Origin: RCIO01 sp965232405
Lineage (GTDB): Bacteria; Pseudomonadota; Alphaproteobacteria; Rhizobiales; Rhizobiaceae
Direction of reading: 5' to 3'
DNA length: 64,000 nucleotides
Assembly: GCA_965232405.1 (NCBI GenBank)
Contig: OZ246966.1
Coordinates: 2,604,001 to 2,668,000, forward strand
Shown: in pieces, positions 54,532-62,336 of the stretch
How the letters are laid out: each line of letters starts with the position of its first letter
How positions within the stretch are numbered: the first letter of the stretch is position 1
The notes under the pieces: model-generated
The model's input: the letters and a program-made list of their open reading frames with translations, nothing else
What the model was told of the DNA's origin: nothing
Databases searched by the model: none
Program-made: the position numbers and the translations under genes

Positions 54532-55335
54532 ATGACAGCAGCTCCCCGGCCGCGCGACGCGGCACACGGAAGTGCCGACGTTCTGTCAGTCGAAATTGAC
54601 GGCGCCACCGCGCGCCTGACATTCAACCGGCCGGAAAAGCGTAACGCGATCAATGACGCGGTGCTGAATGCGCTTGGCGCGTTCTTTTCAGATATTCCCG
54701 CTGGCGTTCGCGTCGTCACGCTCAAGGGCGCAGGTGGCCATTTCTCGTCGGGCCTGGATTTGGCGGAACAGTCCGAGCGGGAAGCCGAACATGTTCTGCG
54801 TCACTCGCGCGGCTGGCATGCGATCATGGACCAGATCCAGTTTTCCGGCGTTCCCGTTGTGGCTGTGCTGGAAGGCGCGGTCATGGGGGGTGGGCTGGAA
54901 ATTGCTGCCGCCGCCCATGTACGGATCGCCGAACCGAGCGCGACCTACCGCCTGCCTGAGGGCAAGCGCGGAATTTTCGTCGGCGGTGGGGCAACCGTGC
55001 GGATTGGCCGGATACTCGGGCCGGACCGGATGACGGAGATGATGCTGACCGGGCGGACGTACAACGCCGACGAGGGCCAGGCGCTTGGCCTCTCGCACTA
55101 TCTGACCGCCGAAGGGCAAGGGACGGCGAGGGCGGCGGAGCTTGCTGCCGAAATCGCTTCAAATGCGTCGCTGGTGAACTATCTCATCATCCAGTCGATC
55201 GCGCGCATCAACGACATGTCGCGCGCTGACGGTCTTTACGCGGAAAGCCTCAGTGCTGCGCTTTCGCAGAGCGGTTCGGACGCCAAGGAAGGCCTTGCCG
55301 CGTTTCTGGAAAAGCGCAAGCCGCGCTTTTCCTGA
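54532..55335 (+). CDS. Enoyl-CoA hydratase/isomerase (crotonase family)
   Basis: This 267-residue crotonase-fold enzyme has LTFNRPEKRNAIND, GHFSSGLDLAEQ (oxyanion-hole region) and MGGGLEIAAAAHVRIAEPSATYRLPEGKRGI in three adjoining blocks. Both Glu residues (L-E-I and P-E-G) match the catalytic pair of classical hydratases. It is not clearly a feruloyl-CoA hydratase-lyase, whose conserved central segment differs. It may hydrate the cinnamoyl-type CoA ester made by the ligase. It is divergent from the TRAP operon and shares its control region. Confidence 0.9.
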   Translation: MTAAPRPRDAAHGSADVLSVEIDGATARLTFNRPEKRNAINDAVLNALGAFFSDIPAGVRVVTLKGAGGHFSSGLDLAEQSEREAEHVLRHSRGWHAIMDQIQFSGVPVVAVLEGAVMGGGLEIAAAAHVRIAEPSATYRLPEGKRGIFVGGGATVRIGRILGPDRMTEMMLTGRTYNADEGQALGLSHYLTAEGQGTARAAELAAEIASNASLVNYLIIQSIARINDMSRADGLYAESLSAALSQSGSDAKEGLAAFLEKRKPRFS

Positions 55336-55365
55336 TCGATCCTAACTCGGGGTAACCGTTTCCGG

Positions 55366-55917
55366 TTAGTGACCGCCGCCTTGGTCAGCGTCGACTGCGT
55401 CTAGCTCGGGCGGGCCAAGCAGGCTCTCATCCGTTTCCAGACGTGAGGTGCGTCTGCGGATGGTGTTGTCGCGGATGTCGGATTTCGACAGGAAGTCGAT
55501 CTGCTCAATCAGAACGTCGTGGACCAGCTTGTCGCCAACGCGATCGTTGATGCTGTCGCGGATGCCATCCTTGATGCGCGTCAGATCCAGCGCTTTCTTG
55601 TCGTGAAAGTCGATATCGGGATTGGCGTACAGGTATGAATAGACCTGATCGAGCAACAGCGCTTCGGCAGGCAGTGTGAGCAGGCTCAGCTTTTCCGGCT
55701 CGATGGTGTAGACGAGCCGCGCAAGGAAATAGCCATAGACCCGGCCTTCCCTGAATAGCGGGACCGAGACGATGCCGGTCTTCAGGTAGTCCAGACCGCC
55801 GAAGAAGCTCGGCTCGTTGACAGGCGTGCGGTGTTCCTTCGCATAATTGAAGGAGTAGTAGACCGATCCCAGCGCAGTGGCGGCGATCCAGATTGCTGCG
55901 AAGGCAAACTTGATCAT
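55366..55917 (-). CDS. Membrane-anchored protein of the flagellar cluster, function unknown
   Basis: This 183-residue protein has one N-terminal hydrophobic helix (residues 2-24). The soluble remainder contains GGLDYLKTGIVSVPLFREGRV and an acidic, proline-containing C-terminus. The size and layout (a membrane helix plus a periplasmic domain) resemble FliL-like basal-body proteins, but I cannot confirm that. It is the last minus-strand gene of the flagellar run and lies 3 bases after the previous gene. Confidence 0.75.
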   Translation of the reverse strand: MIKFAFAAIWIAATALGSVYYSFNYAKEHRTPVNEPSFFGGLDYLKTGIVSVPLFREGRVYGYFLARLVYTIEPEKLSLLTLPAEALLLDQVYSYLYANPDIDFHDKKALDLTRIKDGIRDSINDRVGDKLVHDVLIEQIDFLSKSDIRDNTIRRRTSRLETDESLLGPPELDAVDADQGGGH

Positions 55918-55920
55918 GGA

Positions 55921-56319
55921 CTAGGTTCCGCTGAACTGGTGCGCCGAGTAGGTGCCATCGTTTTCGGCGTGCTGGATCGCAGTTTGCAGCATTGAAGCGA
56001 CTTCCTTGACCGCGTTCATATGCGCAAGGATAGCCTGTTCGTTGATCTCCAGCTTCTTGCTCAAGCGTTTCAGCCCATCGCGGACCTCCGCACTCATCTG
56101 GCCCACATCGACGCCGCGCGTCGCGCGATTCAACTCATAGAGATAACGGCTCTTGCGCTGGTTGGACGCTTTCAGGTCGAAGTTCACGTCTGTCCGTATT
56201 GCCGCAGTTTCCGCGTCCACGGCATCTTCGATGCGCCGGATAATGGCGGGAATGTTTCCTGAATGAACCATGTCGACCGGGGTCCGGCCCGTTGGCAACT
56301 GTTCGGCAAGATTGGACAT
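55921..56319 (-). CDS. FlgN-like flagellar protein (probable export chaperone)
   Basis: This 132-residue helical protein has a pattern like FlgN, the export chaperone for FlgK and FlgL: long amphipathic helices and a C-terminal NEQAILAHMNAVKEVASML with YSAHQFSG. The match is by overall pattern, not a strong motif. It lies 22 bases after the rod-binding-protein gene in the flagellar operon. Confidence 0.6.
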   Translation of the reverse strand: MSNLAEQLPTGRTPVDMVHSGNIPAIIRRIEDAVDAETAAIRTDVNFDLKASNQRKSRYLYELNRATRGVDVGQMSAEVRDGLKRLSKKLEINEQAILAHMNAVKEVASMLQTAIQHAENDGTYSAHQFSGT

Positions 56320-56341
56320 TCAGTCAGTTTCCGATTGCGTT

Positions 56342-56890
56342 CTATTGCTCATCCGCCCTGGAAGCGGTGATGGATCCTTCGGTGAAGAGGCCATCCGTCG
56401 TCTCACGCTGCAATTCCTGAACCATCGCCGTCGTCAGCGCGGCAGTGTCTGCACGATCGGACTTGGCCTGGCTGTCATTGGCTCCGACAAGAGGCACCAC
56501 CGTCTTTCCTTCGCGGTAGTGGTCGGCGAGCAGGCGATTGGCTATGCCCACGCCACCATTGTCGGCGACGGCGTCACCCAGATGCTGGGCGAGTACGGAC
56601 TTCCACATGTTCCCTGACAGGCCCCCGCCATAGACGGAGTCCGTGTTTTCGGGAAGCATGGACTGGATGAAACTGCCAAGCACCAGGGATTCAAACTTCT
56701 TGTAGGCCTCGGCGTCCTGTGCCTTTTCCGCCGCGCCTGACACGCTGGCCGACAGATGCGTGGAAAATGGCTCGCTGGCGCTCCCGGTCGCGGAAATCGC
56801 CTGGAGCCGTGTCCGGGCGGCCTCGGCCGCTGTCGGTTCGGCCGCCTTGATGACGTCCATGACAATGTCGGTTGCAAGGGAAATCGCCAC
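56342..56890 (-). CDS. Flagellar rod-binding protein (CheL / FlgJ N-terminal type)
   Basis: This 182-residue protein has the rod-binding domain in the middle: KKFESLVLGSFIQSMLPENT and YGGGLSGNMWKSVLAQHLGDAVADNGGVGIA. It lacks the muramidase half of enterobacterial FlgJ, as is usual in alphaproteobacteria (CheL). It probably caps rod assembly. The start is GTG at 56890, with GGAG eight bases upstream. Confidence 0.85.
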   Translation of the reverse strand: MAISLATDIVMDVIKAAEPTAAEAARTRLQAISATGSASEPFSTHLSASVSGAAEKAQDAEAYKKFESLVLGSFIQSMLPENTDSVYGGGLSGNMWKSVLAQHLGDAVADNGGVGIANRLLADHYREGKTVVPLVGANDSQAKSDRADTAALTTAMVQELQRETTDGLFTEGSITASRADEQ

Positions 56891-56948
56891 AGTTCCGGCT
56901 CCAGCAAATCAACTGCCGACAATATGCCTTGGAAAGCTTGTGGCAGGC

Positions 56949-57338
56949 TTACTTGGCGCTCCGGTTGCCGCGCGCGGCGAGTTCGAGGCGTTGCTGCTCC
57001 TCGGTCTTTTCGTCCAAAGCCTTTCCGGCCTGTCGGCGGGTGTTATCCGTGCGGTCGGCACGAAGCGTGGCCGAGATCACGTGTTTGGCTTCTTTCTCGG
57101 CCATGTCCTGATGTTCATCGCGCGTGGCAAACGCTTTGGAGATGCGCTGGTGATAGAGGTCCGGAAACAGCGATGTCATGGTCGTGCCGGCGTCAAACCG
57201 CTCGACCAGCTCGCGCGCCTCGCGGTCGGCTGCGTTCGAACTGGCGATGTGGCTGGCGTGGCGCGTCTCGTGCAGCGCCTGTATCTGGCGCTGAACCTCG
57301 ACAAGTTTTGTCAGCCGTTTCAGTCGGCGGGCATCCAT
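56949..57338 (-). CDS. FliJ-like coiled-coil flagellar protein
   Basis: This 129-residue, highly charged, almost wholly helical protein (VQRQIQALHETRHASH, TEEQQRLELAARG) has the length and coiled-coil character of FliJ, which links the export ATPase to FlhA. The placement just after fliR fits. The sequence match to FliJ is weak, so the name is tentative. Confidence 0.55.
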   Translation of the reverse strand: MDARRLKRLTKLVEVQRQIQALHETRHASHIASSNAADREARELVERFDAGTTMTSLFPDLYHQRISKAFATRDEHQDMAEKEAKHVISATLRADRTDNTRRQAGKALDEKTEEQQRLELAARGNRSAK

Positions 57339-57351
57339 GATCGGCGCTACC

Positions 57352-58101
57352 TTATCTGTCGACCGTTACCGTCGCGAAACTGTCTGCAAACAGGCTGATC
57401 ATCGTTCCGAAGGACAAATAGGCGAGGATGAGCGCACCGGCGATCACGAAGGGCAACGAGACAAAATAGACCGGTATCTGCGGCGACAGCTTGTTGATCA
57501 GGCCCGCGGCGAGATTGACCAGGATGGCATAGGCGATGAACGGGCTGCCCAGCCTCAGCACCACAAGGAACGCCTCGCTCAGAACGTCGGTCAGGTCGGT
57601 CAGCGCGCCTTGCGGATCGAAGGGTGTCGCGAGTGGCACAAGATCGTAGGACGCCACCAGTGCCTCGATGATGAGGTGATGAAAGTCGAGCGCGAACAGA
57701 AGAACCAGCGCCGTCAATGAAATGATACCTGCCATCGGCATTTGCGCGTCGGGCTCTTCGATACCGTTTCCCGGCATGCCGCCCAGTCCGGACATCATGG
57801 ATATGGCGGCCGCCATGAATTGCAGCGCCAGCAGATAGAACCGTGCCAGCAGACCGATCAGCGCGCCGACCAGGAGTTCGGAACCGACCATTGGCAGAAG
57901 CGTACCGGGGTTCGGGTCCACCACGGCAGCAAAGCTGTCCCACATGTGGACCAGCAGAGCGAAGGACACCGCAATCGCAACGAAGAGGCGAACGTTCATG
58001 GGAACGCGAACGCTTGCCAGTCCCGGCATGAGCATGAAGCATCCGCCGATGCGGCAGAACGCCAGAAACGCCGCGATGACGACGTTTTCGACGAAGGGCA
58101 T
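57352..58101 (-). CDS. fliR: Flagellar export protein FliR
   Basis: This 249-residue integral membrane protein of the flagellar type III export gate has about six helices. Blocks include FCRIGGCFMLMPGLASVRVPMNVR near the N terminus (seen in two parts), LLIGLLARFYLLALQF-like GALIGLLARFYLLALQ and LRLGSPFIAYAILVNLAAGLINKLSPQIPVYF-type C-terminal segments. It lies 15 bases downstream of flhA. Confidence 0.95.
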   Translation of the reverse strand: MPFVENVVIAAFLAFCRIGGCFMLMPGLASVRVPMNVRLFVAIAVSFALLVHMWDSFAAVVDPNPGTLLPMVGSELLVGALIGLLARFYLLALQFMAAAISMMSGLGGMPGNGIEEPDAQMPMAGIISLTALVLLFALDFHHLIIEALVASYDLVPLATPFDPQGALTDLTDVLSEAFLVVLRLGSPFIAYAILVNLAAGLINKLSPQIPVYFVSLPFVIAGALILAYLSFGTMISLFADSFATVTVDR

Positions 58102-58116
58102 CCGGGGTCACTGGCC

Positions 58117-60204
58117 TCAGGAAACCGTGCCGAGGACGCTGATCTCCACGCCCTTGGCGATCTCGACATGCGAGAGCACGGGCAGGGTGGGGAACAGCCG
58201 CTCGACGATCATGCGAACATAAGGCCGAGCCTCCGGCGCGGTGACGATGGCGAAGCGCTCGCCGGCGTCGAGATGGCGGCGGATGACCTTGCCGGCGTCC
58301 TCGCCGAATTCCTCGAGTTGGCGGGGGTCGATGTCGAATTCGCGGACTTCGCCCTTCGGGTCGCGCTTGAGCGCCTGGTGGAAGGCGAGATCCCAGCGGT
58401 TTCCGAGCCTGAGTATCTTCAGGATACCGCTTTCGCTCAGATCGCCGCAGATCTGCTGGGCCATGCGAATGCGCACATGCTCCACGATCTGCTCGGTGCG
58501 GCGCACATGCGGCGCGATTTCCGCAATCGCCTCGATTATGAGATGAAGGTTCCGGATCGAGACCCGTTCAGCCAGCAGCAGTTTCAGAACCGCCTGCATG
58601 CCGGGATAGGTGATGTGCGAGGTGCAGATCTCGTCGGAGAGTTTCTTGTATTCGGAATCGAGGCGGTCGATCAGCGCCTTCATGTCCTTGTAGGACAGGA
58701 GCTGCGGCAGGTTGTTGCGGATCACCTCTGACAGGTGGGTCAGCAGAACCGACATGTTGTCGGCATAAGGAAGCTGCTCGCGCTTGAGGTCTTCCATGAA
58801 CATTTCCGGCACCGAATAGGCGCGCATGCCGAAGGCGGGTTCCTTCACCTCTTCGCCCGGCATGTCGGGCAGGTCACGGCTGCCCAGAAGCACCATGAGC
58901 TCGCCCACGCGCATCTCGTATTCGGCTACCACCGTGCCGTGGATCTTGATCTGGTAGCTCTTTGCCGGAATGGCGAAGTCGTCTGTCAGCCGCACTTCGG
59001 GAACGACAAAGCCGTATTGGGTGGCGAACTTCTTGCGCATTTTGTTCATGCGGAACGCAAGTTCCTGATGCGAAGCGAGCAGGCGGGTGGAAAGCTGCTT
59101 GCCGATGAGGAGCTCGATCTCCGGCGTCTTCAGCGAGTGCTTGATCGAATCGCGCTCTTCCTCGTCCTTCGCGTCGGCGATTTTCTTTTGCTCGGCTGCT
59201 TCGGCAGCCGCTTCGCGATTGCGGCGCAGCGGCAGGATATATGCGACCGAACCGAGTGCGGCCGACAGGAAAAAGAAAGGAATGGCCGGAAGACCGGGAA
59301 CTAGGCCGAGCAGGAGCAGCAGGCCGGCGGCAACCCACAAGGCGCGCGGATATGCGCCAAGCTGGCCGAACACGGCTTCGTCGGCGGAGCCGCGCGTGCC
59401 GCCCTTGGAGACAAGCAGGCCCGCAGCCAGAGACACGATTAGCGCCGGGATCTGGGTGACCAGGCCGTCGCCGACTGAGAGCTTCACGAAGACATCGGCC
59501 GCCTGTCCGACTTCCATGTCGTGACGCGCATAACCGATGGCAATGCCGCCAACGATATTGATGGCAGTGATGATCAGGCCGGCAATGGCGTCGCCGCGCA
59601 CGAATTTCGAGGCGCCGTCCATGGCGCCGAAGAAGCTGGATTCCTCCTCCAGTTCGCGGCGGCGGAACTGGGCTTCCTTGTCGTCGATCATGCCTGCGGA
59701 AAGATCGGCGTCGATCGACATCTGCTTGCCGGGAATGGCGTCCAGCGTGAAGCGCGCGCCAACTTCGGCGATGCGCGTGGCGCCTTTGGTGATGACGATG
59801 AAGTTCACGACGATCAGGATCATGAAGACGATCAGGCCGATGACGAAATCGCCGGCCATGACCAGCTTGGAAAAACCGCCGATCACGTAGCCGGCGGCGT
59901 TGGTACCGTCATGACCCTGCGAGAGAATGATGCGTGTCGTGGCGATGTTGAGCGACAGCCGCAGCATTGTGGCGATCAGCAGCACGGTCGGAAACGACGA
60001 GAAATCGAGCGGACGCTGGATCCACAGCGCGACCATCAGGATCAGAACCGATACCGCGATCGAAAAAGCCAGGCCTACGTCGATCAGAAAGGCCGGGATC
60101 GGCAGGAACAACACCGACAGGATGATGACCACGCCCACGGCAAAGCCGATATCGCGGCTGTGCTTTCGCGCCGCCGGTGCCGCAATGCTGTCGCTGATGG
60201 CCAT
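58117..60204 (-). CDS. flhA: Flagellar biosynthesis protein FlhA
   Basis: This 695-residue export-gate component has an N-terminal membrane half with about eight helices. The FHIPEP-type block is visible in FPTVLLIATMLRLSLN and QMSIDADLSAGMID. The cytosolic C-terminal half binds chaperone-substrate complexes. The start at 60204 (GAGG six bases upstream, MAISDSIAAP) is preferred over the frame extension to 60228. The length matches rhizobial FlhA. Confidence 0.97.
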   Translation of the reverse strand: MAISDSIAAPAARKHSRDIGFAVGVVIILSVLFLPIPAFLIDVGLAFSIAVSVLILMVALWIQRPLDFSSFPTVLLIATMLRLSLNIATTRIILSQGHDGTNAAGYVIGGFSKLVMAGDFVIGLIVFMILIVVNFIVITKGATRIAEVGARFTLDAIPGKQMSIDADLSAGMIDDKEAQFRRRELEEESSFFGAMDGASKFVRGDAIAGLIITAINIVGGIAIGYARHDMEVGQAADVFVKLSVGDGLVTQIPALIVSLAAGLLVSKGGTRGSADEAVFGQLGAYPRALWVAAGLLLLLGLVPGLPAIPFFFLSAALGSVAYILPLRRNREAAAEAAEQKKIADAKDEEERDSIKHSLKTPEIELLIGKQLSTRLLASHQELAFRMNKMRKKFATQYGFVVPEVRLTDDFAIPAKSYQIKIHGTVVAEYEMRVGELMVLLGSRDLPDMPGEEVKEPAFGMRAYSVPEMFMEDLKREQLPYADNMSVLLTHLSEVIRNNLPQLLSYKDMKALIDRLDSEYKKLSDEICTSHITYPGMQAVLKLLLAERVSIRNLHLIIEAIAEIAPHVRRTEQIVEHVRIRMAQQICGDLSESGILKILRLGNRWDLAFHQALKRDPKGEVREFDIDPRQLEEFGEDAGKVIRRHLDAGERFAIVTAPEARPYVRMIVERLFPTLPVLSHVEIAKGVEISVLGTVS

Positions 60205-60343
60205 GAATATCCTCGTATGGTCGCACAACCATAAGAGACGAAACTTGCGCGAGGGCGGAGGGGCCGCAAGCTAATTGCGTTTCGTTATGCGGTGCTCGAA
60301 AATTGGGGCTGACGAGCGATGCAATGCGGCGAGGAGGTCGATC

Positions 60344-60853
60344 TTGCTGATCCGAGAAGAGCGTCCCGCGGACGAGGACGCAATCCACGAACTGACGACC
60401 GTTGCGTTTGAGCCGGTGCCCTACAGCGACGGGTCCGAACCGGCGATCGTGAGGGCGTTGCGGGAAGCGGGTGATCTCACCATTTCACTGGTGGCCGACG
60501 ATGATGGCGTGATCGTCGGCCATGTCGCGTTTTCGCCTATCGCGATCGATGGCGTCCACGATGGCTGGTATGGGCTGGGGCCGATTTCTGTCGCTCCGGA
60601 CAGGCAGCGACGCGGAATAGGCAAGTCGTTGATTTTGAGGGGTTTGGAGATGCTTAGGGAGCGCGGTGCGAGTGGCTGCGCGCTGGTTGGCGATCCCGAC
60701 GTCTACAGTCGTGTCGGCTTCGTCAGTGACGGGCAACTGACCTATGGCGATCTGGACAGCAAATATGTGCAGCGGCTCGTGCTGGCAGGTCCGGCGCCGC
60801 GCGGGGCACTGACCTATGCTCCGGCATTCGAACCGGATGCAAAGTCCGGCTAG
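60344..60853 (+). CDS. GNAT acetyltransferase inserted in the flagellar cluster
   Basis: This 169-residue acetyltransferase has the acetyl-CoA block LGPISVAPDRQRRGIGKSLI and CALVGDPDVYSRVGF, the YhbS-type signature. The start is probably TTG 60344 with GAGGAGG six bases upstream, giving LLIREERPADE; the earlier ATG at 60275 has no such site. It is the only plus-strand gene among the flagellar genes, lies between flhA and fliQ, and overlaps the fliQ stop by 4 bases. Substrate unknown. Confidence 0.85.
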   Translation: MLIREERPADEDAIHELTTVAFEPVPYSDGSEPAIVRALREAGDLTISLVADDDGVIVGHVAFSPIAIDGVHDGWYGLGPISVAPDRQRRGIGKSLILRGLEMLRERGASGCALVGDPDVYSRVGFVSDGQLTYGDLDSKYVQRLVLAGPAPRGALTYAPAFEPDAKSG

Positions 60854-61116
60854 AAGCCAGTTTCGATGCGCTGGAAGACGACGGTGGTGAAACTGTTCAC
60901 CTGGCCGCCAACGAAAGGTCCCGAAAGCGCAATCGCCAGCAGGATGGCGACAATCTTGGGCACGAAGGTCAGGGTGATTTCCTGCACCTGGGTGAGCGCC
61001 TGAACGAGAGCAATGCTGACTCCAACCACCATCGCGACAACGACCGCCGGGGCCGAAGCCGCCAGCACGGTCCAGATCGCGTATTGGACGATGTCGAGGG
61101 CGTCAGCTTCGTTCAT
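60850..61116 (-). CDS. fliQ: Flagellar biosynthesis protein FliQ
   Basis: This 88-residue membrane protein has two long hydrophobic helices and FliQ residues such as VGVSIALVQALTQVQEITLTFVPK across the loop (in two blocks). It is part of the export gate with FliP and FliR. It starts 3 bases after flgD; in this cluster it is separated from flhA by the GNAT gene. Confidence 0.93.
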   Translation of the reverse strand: MNEADALDIVQYAIWTVLAASAPAVVVAMVVGVSIALVQALTQVQEITLTFVPKIVAILLAIALSGPFVGGQVNSFTTVVFQRIETGF

Positions 61117-61119
61117 GGG

Positions 61120-61515
61120 TCAACTGATTGTAATTCCGTCCACGACCGGAATCTGCGCGCCCTGCGTGGTGATTGCCACCAGGCCATCTGACGTCACACG
61201 CACCTCGGCGACAACGCCGCTCGTCTGCCCGTCACCAGACGTGATCGTGTGGCCAAGCAGGGAGTCCACCTGCGCGATTGCGGAGGTCTGCAACAGCTGA
61301 TCCAGCTTATTGTTGATCTGGACCGACTGCTCGACCTGGGAGAACGAGGCCAGCTGGGCGACATATTCGGTCGAGTCCATTGGCTCGGTCGGGTCCTGGT
61401 TTTTCATTTCCGCGACGAGCAGTTTGAGGAATGCCTGATAGTCGACCGCGGCGCCGGACGCCTGGCTCTGCTGCCCGGAAGCGGACGTGGCGCTTGTGGC
61501 GCTGTTTACGTACAT
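61120..61515 (-). CDS. flgD: Flagellar hook-capping protein FlgD (short rhizobial form)
   Basis: This 131-residue hook-cap protein has the FlgD N-terminal signature YQAFLKLLVAEMKNQDPTEP followed by YVAQLASFSQVEQS. It lacks most of the C-terminal domain found in enterobacterial FlgD (over 220 residues). The ATG 61515 has AGGAG about 10 bases upstream. The frame is open further back but overlaps flbT. Confidence 0.92.
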   Translation of the reverse strand: MYVNSATSATSASGQQSQASGAAVDYQAFLKLLVAEMKNQDPTEPMDSTEYVAQLASFSQVEQSVQINNKLDQLLQTSAIAQVDSLLGHTITSGDGQTSGVVAEVRVTSDGLVAITTQGAQIPVVDGITIS

Positions 61516-61520
61516 GGGGT

Positions 61521-61952
61521 CTATTCTCCTGCGACCAGCGCAAGCGGGGCCCGCTCGCTGCCGGGATTGAGTATCTGCCTCTCCAGTTCGAAAAGGCTGC
61601 GTATCGATCTGAGTGCCTCGTAGGGGCGGTCTTCGCCCACGAGCTGGTCCACATGCTTGAGTGTGGAAAGGATGTGGGTGTCGGAAAAGGTTTGAAGCAG
61701 CGAAGGCAGCGTCTTGCGAAACAGTTGCCTGGCCTCCTCGCAGTTGCTCGGGTTCATCAGCATGATCTGCACCATGAAGTAGAGCTGCTTGAGAGGTGTG
61801 GAAGCGTCCTCGGGCTGAAGCACGTGGTTTTCGAGAAGAAACTGCACATCGTTCATTAGCTCGAGCGAAACCTTGCGGTCGGCGCGAATGACGGCGCCGT
61901 TGACGTAGATCTTCTCGTTTGCCTTGAGCGTGATGCGCAGCGTCTGGCTCAT
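61521..61952 (-). CDS. flbT: Flagellar biosynthesis repressor FlbT
   Basis: This 143-residue RNA-binding regulator of flagellin mRNA in alphaproteobacteria shows ITLKANEKIYVNGAVIRADR, the FlbT N-terminal signature. It partners with FlaF, encoded just upstream with a 4-base ATGA overlap, so the two are translationally coupled. Confidence 0.93.
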   Translation of the reverse strand: MSQTLRITLKANEKIYVNGAVIRADRKVSLELMNDVQFLLENHVLQPEDASTPLKQLYFMVQIMLMNPSNCEEARQLFRKTLPSLLQTFSDTHILSTLKHVDQLVGEDRPYEALRSIRSLFELERQILNPGSERAPLALVAGE

Positions 61953-62296
61953 TGCATTCCGTCGCGGATGATCTGTGACACCTCAATCATGCCTTCGAAG
62001 TTTTGCGAGCGCTCCTGCCTGATCGCCTCGCCTTCGCGCAGTAGCCAAAGACCGATGGAAATCAGGTTGGCGCGCAGTTCGGGCGGGAGCTCGTTTTCCT
62101 CGCTGCCCAGATCCTCGATGAATGCGGTCCAGATCCGGTTCACGAAATGAACGGCCTCCACCGTCTCCTTCGATTTCGGGCCGCATTCCATTGCCTTGGT
62201 CAGCATGTCGATCGATCGCGTCAGCAATTGCCGTTCGCGATCGCGGGCGTCGGCAACAGAGTCAGTCTGAATGTCGGCGTAGGAGAACTGGTACAT
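61949..62296 (-). CDS. flaF: Flagellar biosynthesis regulator FlaF
   Basis: This 115-residue protein is required for flagellin synthesis or secretion in alphaproteobacteria. The FlaF pattern is recognisable in ARDRERQLLTRSIDML and NLISIGLWLLREGEAIR. The start at MYQFSYADIQ (62296) matches homologues; a longer frame to 62563 overlaps flgL. It overlaps flbT by 4 bases. Confidence 0.93.
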   Translation of the reverse strand: MYQFSYADIQTDSVADARDRERQLLTRSIDMLTKAMECGPKSKETVEAVHFVNRIWTAFIEDLGSEENELPPELRANLISIGLWLLREGEAIRQERSQNFEGMIEVSQIIRDGMQ

Positions 62297-62336
62297 TATG
62301 TGTCGAGCTCGCTGGTTTTGCATTCCGAAAGGTTGA

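Noticed and set aside
54532..55335. Calling the crotonase a feruloyl-CoA hydratase-lyase
   Set aside because: The conserved lyase segments I know are not evident; a plain hydratase with both catalytic Glu residues is the safer reading.
55350..55366. A terminator between the hydratase and the flagellar cluster
   Set aside because: Only a short 6-bp repeat (TAACCG with CGGTTA) without a T-run; too weak to call.
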